Assembly: GCF_018390735.1 (NCBI RefSeq) | Contig: NZ_JAHBCL010000002.1 | Span: 124,001 to 188,000 of the forward strand | DNA: 64,000 bases | Reading direction: 5' to 3' | Source of the DNA: Fusibacter paucivorans | Lineage (GTDB): Bacteria > Bacillota > Clostridia > Peptostreptococcales > Acidaminobacteraceae | Shown here: piece after piece, positions 62,311 through 64,000 of the stretch | Position numbering within the stretch: position 1 is the first letter of the stretch | Layout of the letters: every line of letters begins with the position of its first letter | Translations under genes and position numbers: made by a program | Notes under the pieces: generated by a model | What the model saw: only the letters and a program-made list of their open reading frames with translations | Database searches by the model: none | What the model was told of the DNA's origin: nothing

Positions 62311-63771
62311 ATGTACGATATTGCAATTATTGGTGCGGGCGTTATTGGCAGCGCCGTGGCAAGAGAACTCTCACGCTATGCATTAAAGATCGTCATACTT
62401 GAGCGTGGCAACGATGTCGCCGTCGGTACGACGAAGGCAAACAGTGCGATTGTTCATGCAGGCTATGATGCACCTGCGACTTCATTAAAAGGCAAAATGA
62501 ACGTGAAGGGGAATGCCATGTACGATGAAGTCTGCCAAGCACTGGATGTACCTTTTAAACGCGTGGGATCACTGGTCGTGGCGCAGCATGATGAGGAACT
62601 TGAAACACTGGAATCGCTGCTGGAAAACGGTAAATTGCTTGGTGTTCCCGGACTCGAAATTTTGTCAGGCGATGCCGTTGCTGCGCGAGAGCCGAATCTT
62701 AATCAGTCTATAAAAGCAGCACTGTATGCGCCAACAGCAGGTATTGTCGAACCGTGGGAACTTGCAATTGCCTATTGTGAGAACGCAATGGACAATGGTG
62801 TATCGTTAAAGCTGAATTTTGAAGTTAAGGGAATTGATCGGAAGGCAGGATGCTTCGAAATTCATTCAAAAGATGAAACGGTGACTGCTAGCACCGTTAT
62901 CAATGCGGCTGGTGTCTATGCAGATGCCGTTTACAATATGGTTGCTGATTCACACTTTACAATAAAACCAAGACGCGGACAGTACTATTTACTTGACAAA
63001 GAAGCGAATGGCCTTGTCAATCACGTTATTTTCCCATGTCCGAGTAAACTCGGCAAAGGGATACTCGTCGCACCTACTATTGACGGCAATGTGCTCATTG
63101 GCCCTGATTCGCAGGACTTAACGCCATTTGATAAGGAAGCGACCAATACCACCGGGGATCGGCTGCAATATATCAGGGAGACAGCGGCCGCTATATGTGA
63201 AGTTGTGCCTTATAAACTGAATATAACAACCTTTGCGGGTCTTCGTGCAGAACCGTCAACCGGCGATTTTATTATTGAAGAATCAATGGAAGTCAAAAAT
63301 TTCATTAATGTAGCCGGCATAAAATCGCCTGGGTTGTCATCAGCGCCCGCCATTGCAGAGCGCGTTGCCAGTATTTACCTTGACATTAATCCGAATACAG
63401 CTGAAAATCCGGCCTTTAATCCAATCAGGCGACCGAGGGTCAAGTTTGCGGATATGACGATTGAGGCAAAACAGGAGATGATTGAAAAAGATCCGCGATA
63501 TGGCAGGATTATTTGTCGGTGTGAGATGATTTCAGAAGGTGAGATCATTGATGCGATACACCGCAATGCCGGAGGCAGAACACTCAACGGCATTAAGCGG
63601 CGTGTGAGACCGGGAGCCGGTAGATGTCAAGGCGGTTTTTGCGGCCCACGCGTAATGGAAATTCTGACGCGGGAACTTTCACTCAAGATGACAGATATCA
63701 AACAAGAAGGTTTGGATTCTTATATCTTGACGGGCAAGACAAAACGGGGGGATGAAGATGACGCAATATGA
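62311..63771 (+). CDS. GlpA-like FAD-dependent glycerol-3-phosphate dehydrogenase with C-terminal BFD [2Fe-2S] domain
   Basis: A 486-residue flavoenzyme. FAD motif [18 protein letters not shown] lies at the N-terminus and [15 protein letters not shown] follows. The DAO-type body ends near 390, and the tail is a BFD-like iron-sulfur domain with CRC and CQGGFCGPR (C-x-C...C-x4-C). ATG at 62311 follows AGGGGG. Preceded by the attenuator and followed by a second flavoprotein, as in anaerobic GlpABC-like systems. L-2-hydroxyglutarate oxidases are related, but the operon favours glycerol-3-phosphate. Confidence 0.82.
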   Translation: MYDIAIIGAGVIGSAVARELSRYALKIVILERGNDVAVGTTKANSAIVHAGYDAPATSLKGKMNVKGNAMYDEVCQALDVPFKRVGSLVVAQHDEELETLESLLENGKLLGVPGLEILSGDAVAAREPNLNQSIKAALYAPTAGIVEPWELAIAYCENAMDNGVSLKLNFEVKGIDRKAGCFEIHSKDETVTASTVINAAGVYADAVYNMVADSHFTIKPRRGQYYLLDKEANGLVNHVIFPCPSKLGKGILVAPTIDGNVLIGPDSQDLTPFDKEATNTTGDRLQYIRETAAAICEVVPYKLNITTFAGLRAEPSTGDFIIEESMEVKNFINVAGIKSPGLSSAPAIAERVASIYLDINPNTAENPAFNPIRRPRVKFADMTIEAKQEMIEKDPRYGRIICRCEMISEGEIIDAIHRNAGGRTLNGIKRRVRPGAGRCQGGFCGPRVMEILTRELSLKMTDIKQEGLDSYILTGKTKRGDEDDAI

Positions 63772-64000
63772 TATTGTTGTAATTGGAGGCGGTCCGGCGG
63801 GGTTGGCTGCGGCAGTTGAAGCGCGGGAGCAAGGGGCTAAGTCGATTTTGGTCATTGAGCGCGATCGCGAGCTTGGCGGTATTTTGCAACAGTGTATTCA
63901 TAACGGTTTTGGTCTTCGCGTGTTTAATGAGGAATTGACAGGACCGGAATACGCAGAGCGGTTTATCGATGAACTTGAAGCAATGGCCATTGAATACCTT
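63758..64000 (+). CDS. FAD/NAD(P)-dependent oxidoreductase, N-terminal part (runs off window)
   Basis: The first 81 codons are present. The N-terminus [20 protein letters not shown] is an FAD-binding Rossmann motif, followed by [13 protein letters not shown] as in the pyridine-nucleotide-disulfide-type partner of GlpA-like dehydrogenases. ATG at 63758 overlaps the previous gene by 14 nt, with a GGGGGG ribosome site. It probably passes electrons from the GlpA-like enzyme onward; a DUF1667-type iron-sulfur subunit would be expected next, outside the window. Confidence 0.8.
   Translation, partial: MTQYDIVVIGGGPAGLAAAVEAREQGAKSILVIERDRELGGILQQCIHNGFGLRVFNEELTGPEYAERFIDELEAMAIEYL

Overview
The window looks like chromosomal DNA of a low-to-moderate GC Firmicute, most likely an anaerobic member of the Clostridia. 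The evidence is ferredoxin-type oxidoreductases, a butyrate-type CoA-transferase, a CIRCE/HrcA heat-shock operator, GlpP antitermination, a PTS operon, an S-layer-homology protein, two chemoreceptors and strong AGGAGG ribosome sites. I cannot name the genus. I see no rRNA, tRNA, CRISPR array, transposase or phage block. The few scars are decayed gene remnants and short tandem repeats.

Left part (1-8.5 kb): a BlaI repressor and an edge-truncated BlaR1-like M56 sensor peptidase with a double operator. Next is a sigma-54 enhancer-binding activator divergent from a KAS III-like gene plus an acyl-CoA:acetate CoA-transferase, with a good -24/-12 promoter between them. Then comes a DUF6323/DUF6179-type pair whose 5' leader is opposed by a possible short antisense RNA.

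8.5-21.3 kb: a macro-domain protein; an unusual transcriptional regulator divergent from an M20 amidohydrolase with two membrane proteins (DUF5058 type); a ferredoxin-fused aldo/keto reductase; a diguanylate cyclase; a CPBP membrane protease; small membrane and lipoproteins among decayed sequence; an SLH plus BsuPI protein; a PhnB remnant next to an SRPBCC protein; and an AlkA-type glycosylase.

21.4-32.6 kb: one co-directional peptide-salvage cluster. It holds a MocR-type regulator that has lost its PLP lysine, an LD-carboxypeptidase, a five-subunit oligopeptide ABC importer with a C-terminally anchored binding protein, and two M20 peptidases.

32.6-49.1 kb: threonine aldolase; an Ada-AlkA fusion with Ogt (alkylation repair); a J-domain protein; the LemA/TPM pair; two chemoreceptors, each with a structured leader; 5-oxoprolinase PxpABC; a LysM protein with a flavinylation motif; a small IscA-like protein; and a D-2-hydroxyacid dehydrogenase.

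49.1-64 kb: a fructose operon carrying its own general PTS proteins (fruR-fruK-IIA-IIBC-ptsI-ptsH), a CIRCE-controlled Hsp20, a ferredoxin-nitroreductase, a FetAB-like metal exporter with a divergent PadR regulator, and a glycerol operon. The glycerol operon has glpP, two paralogous small membrane proteins in place of glpF, glpK, and then an attenuator-type leader in front of a GlpA-like dehydrogenase and a second flavoprotein cut by the window edge.
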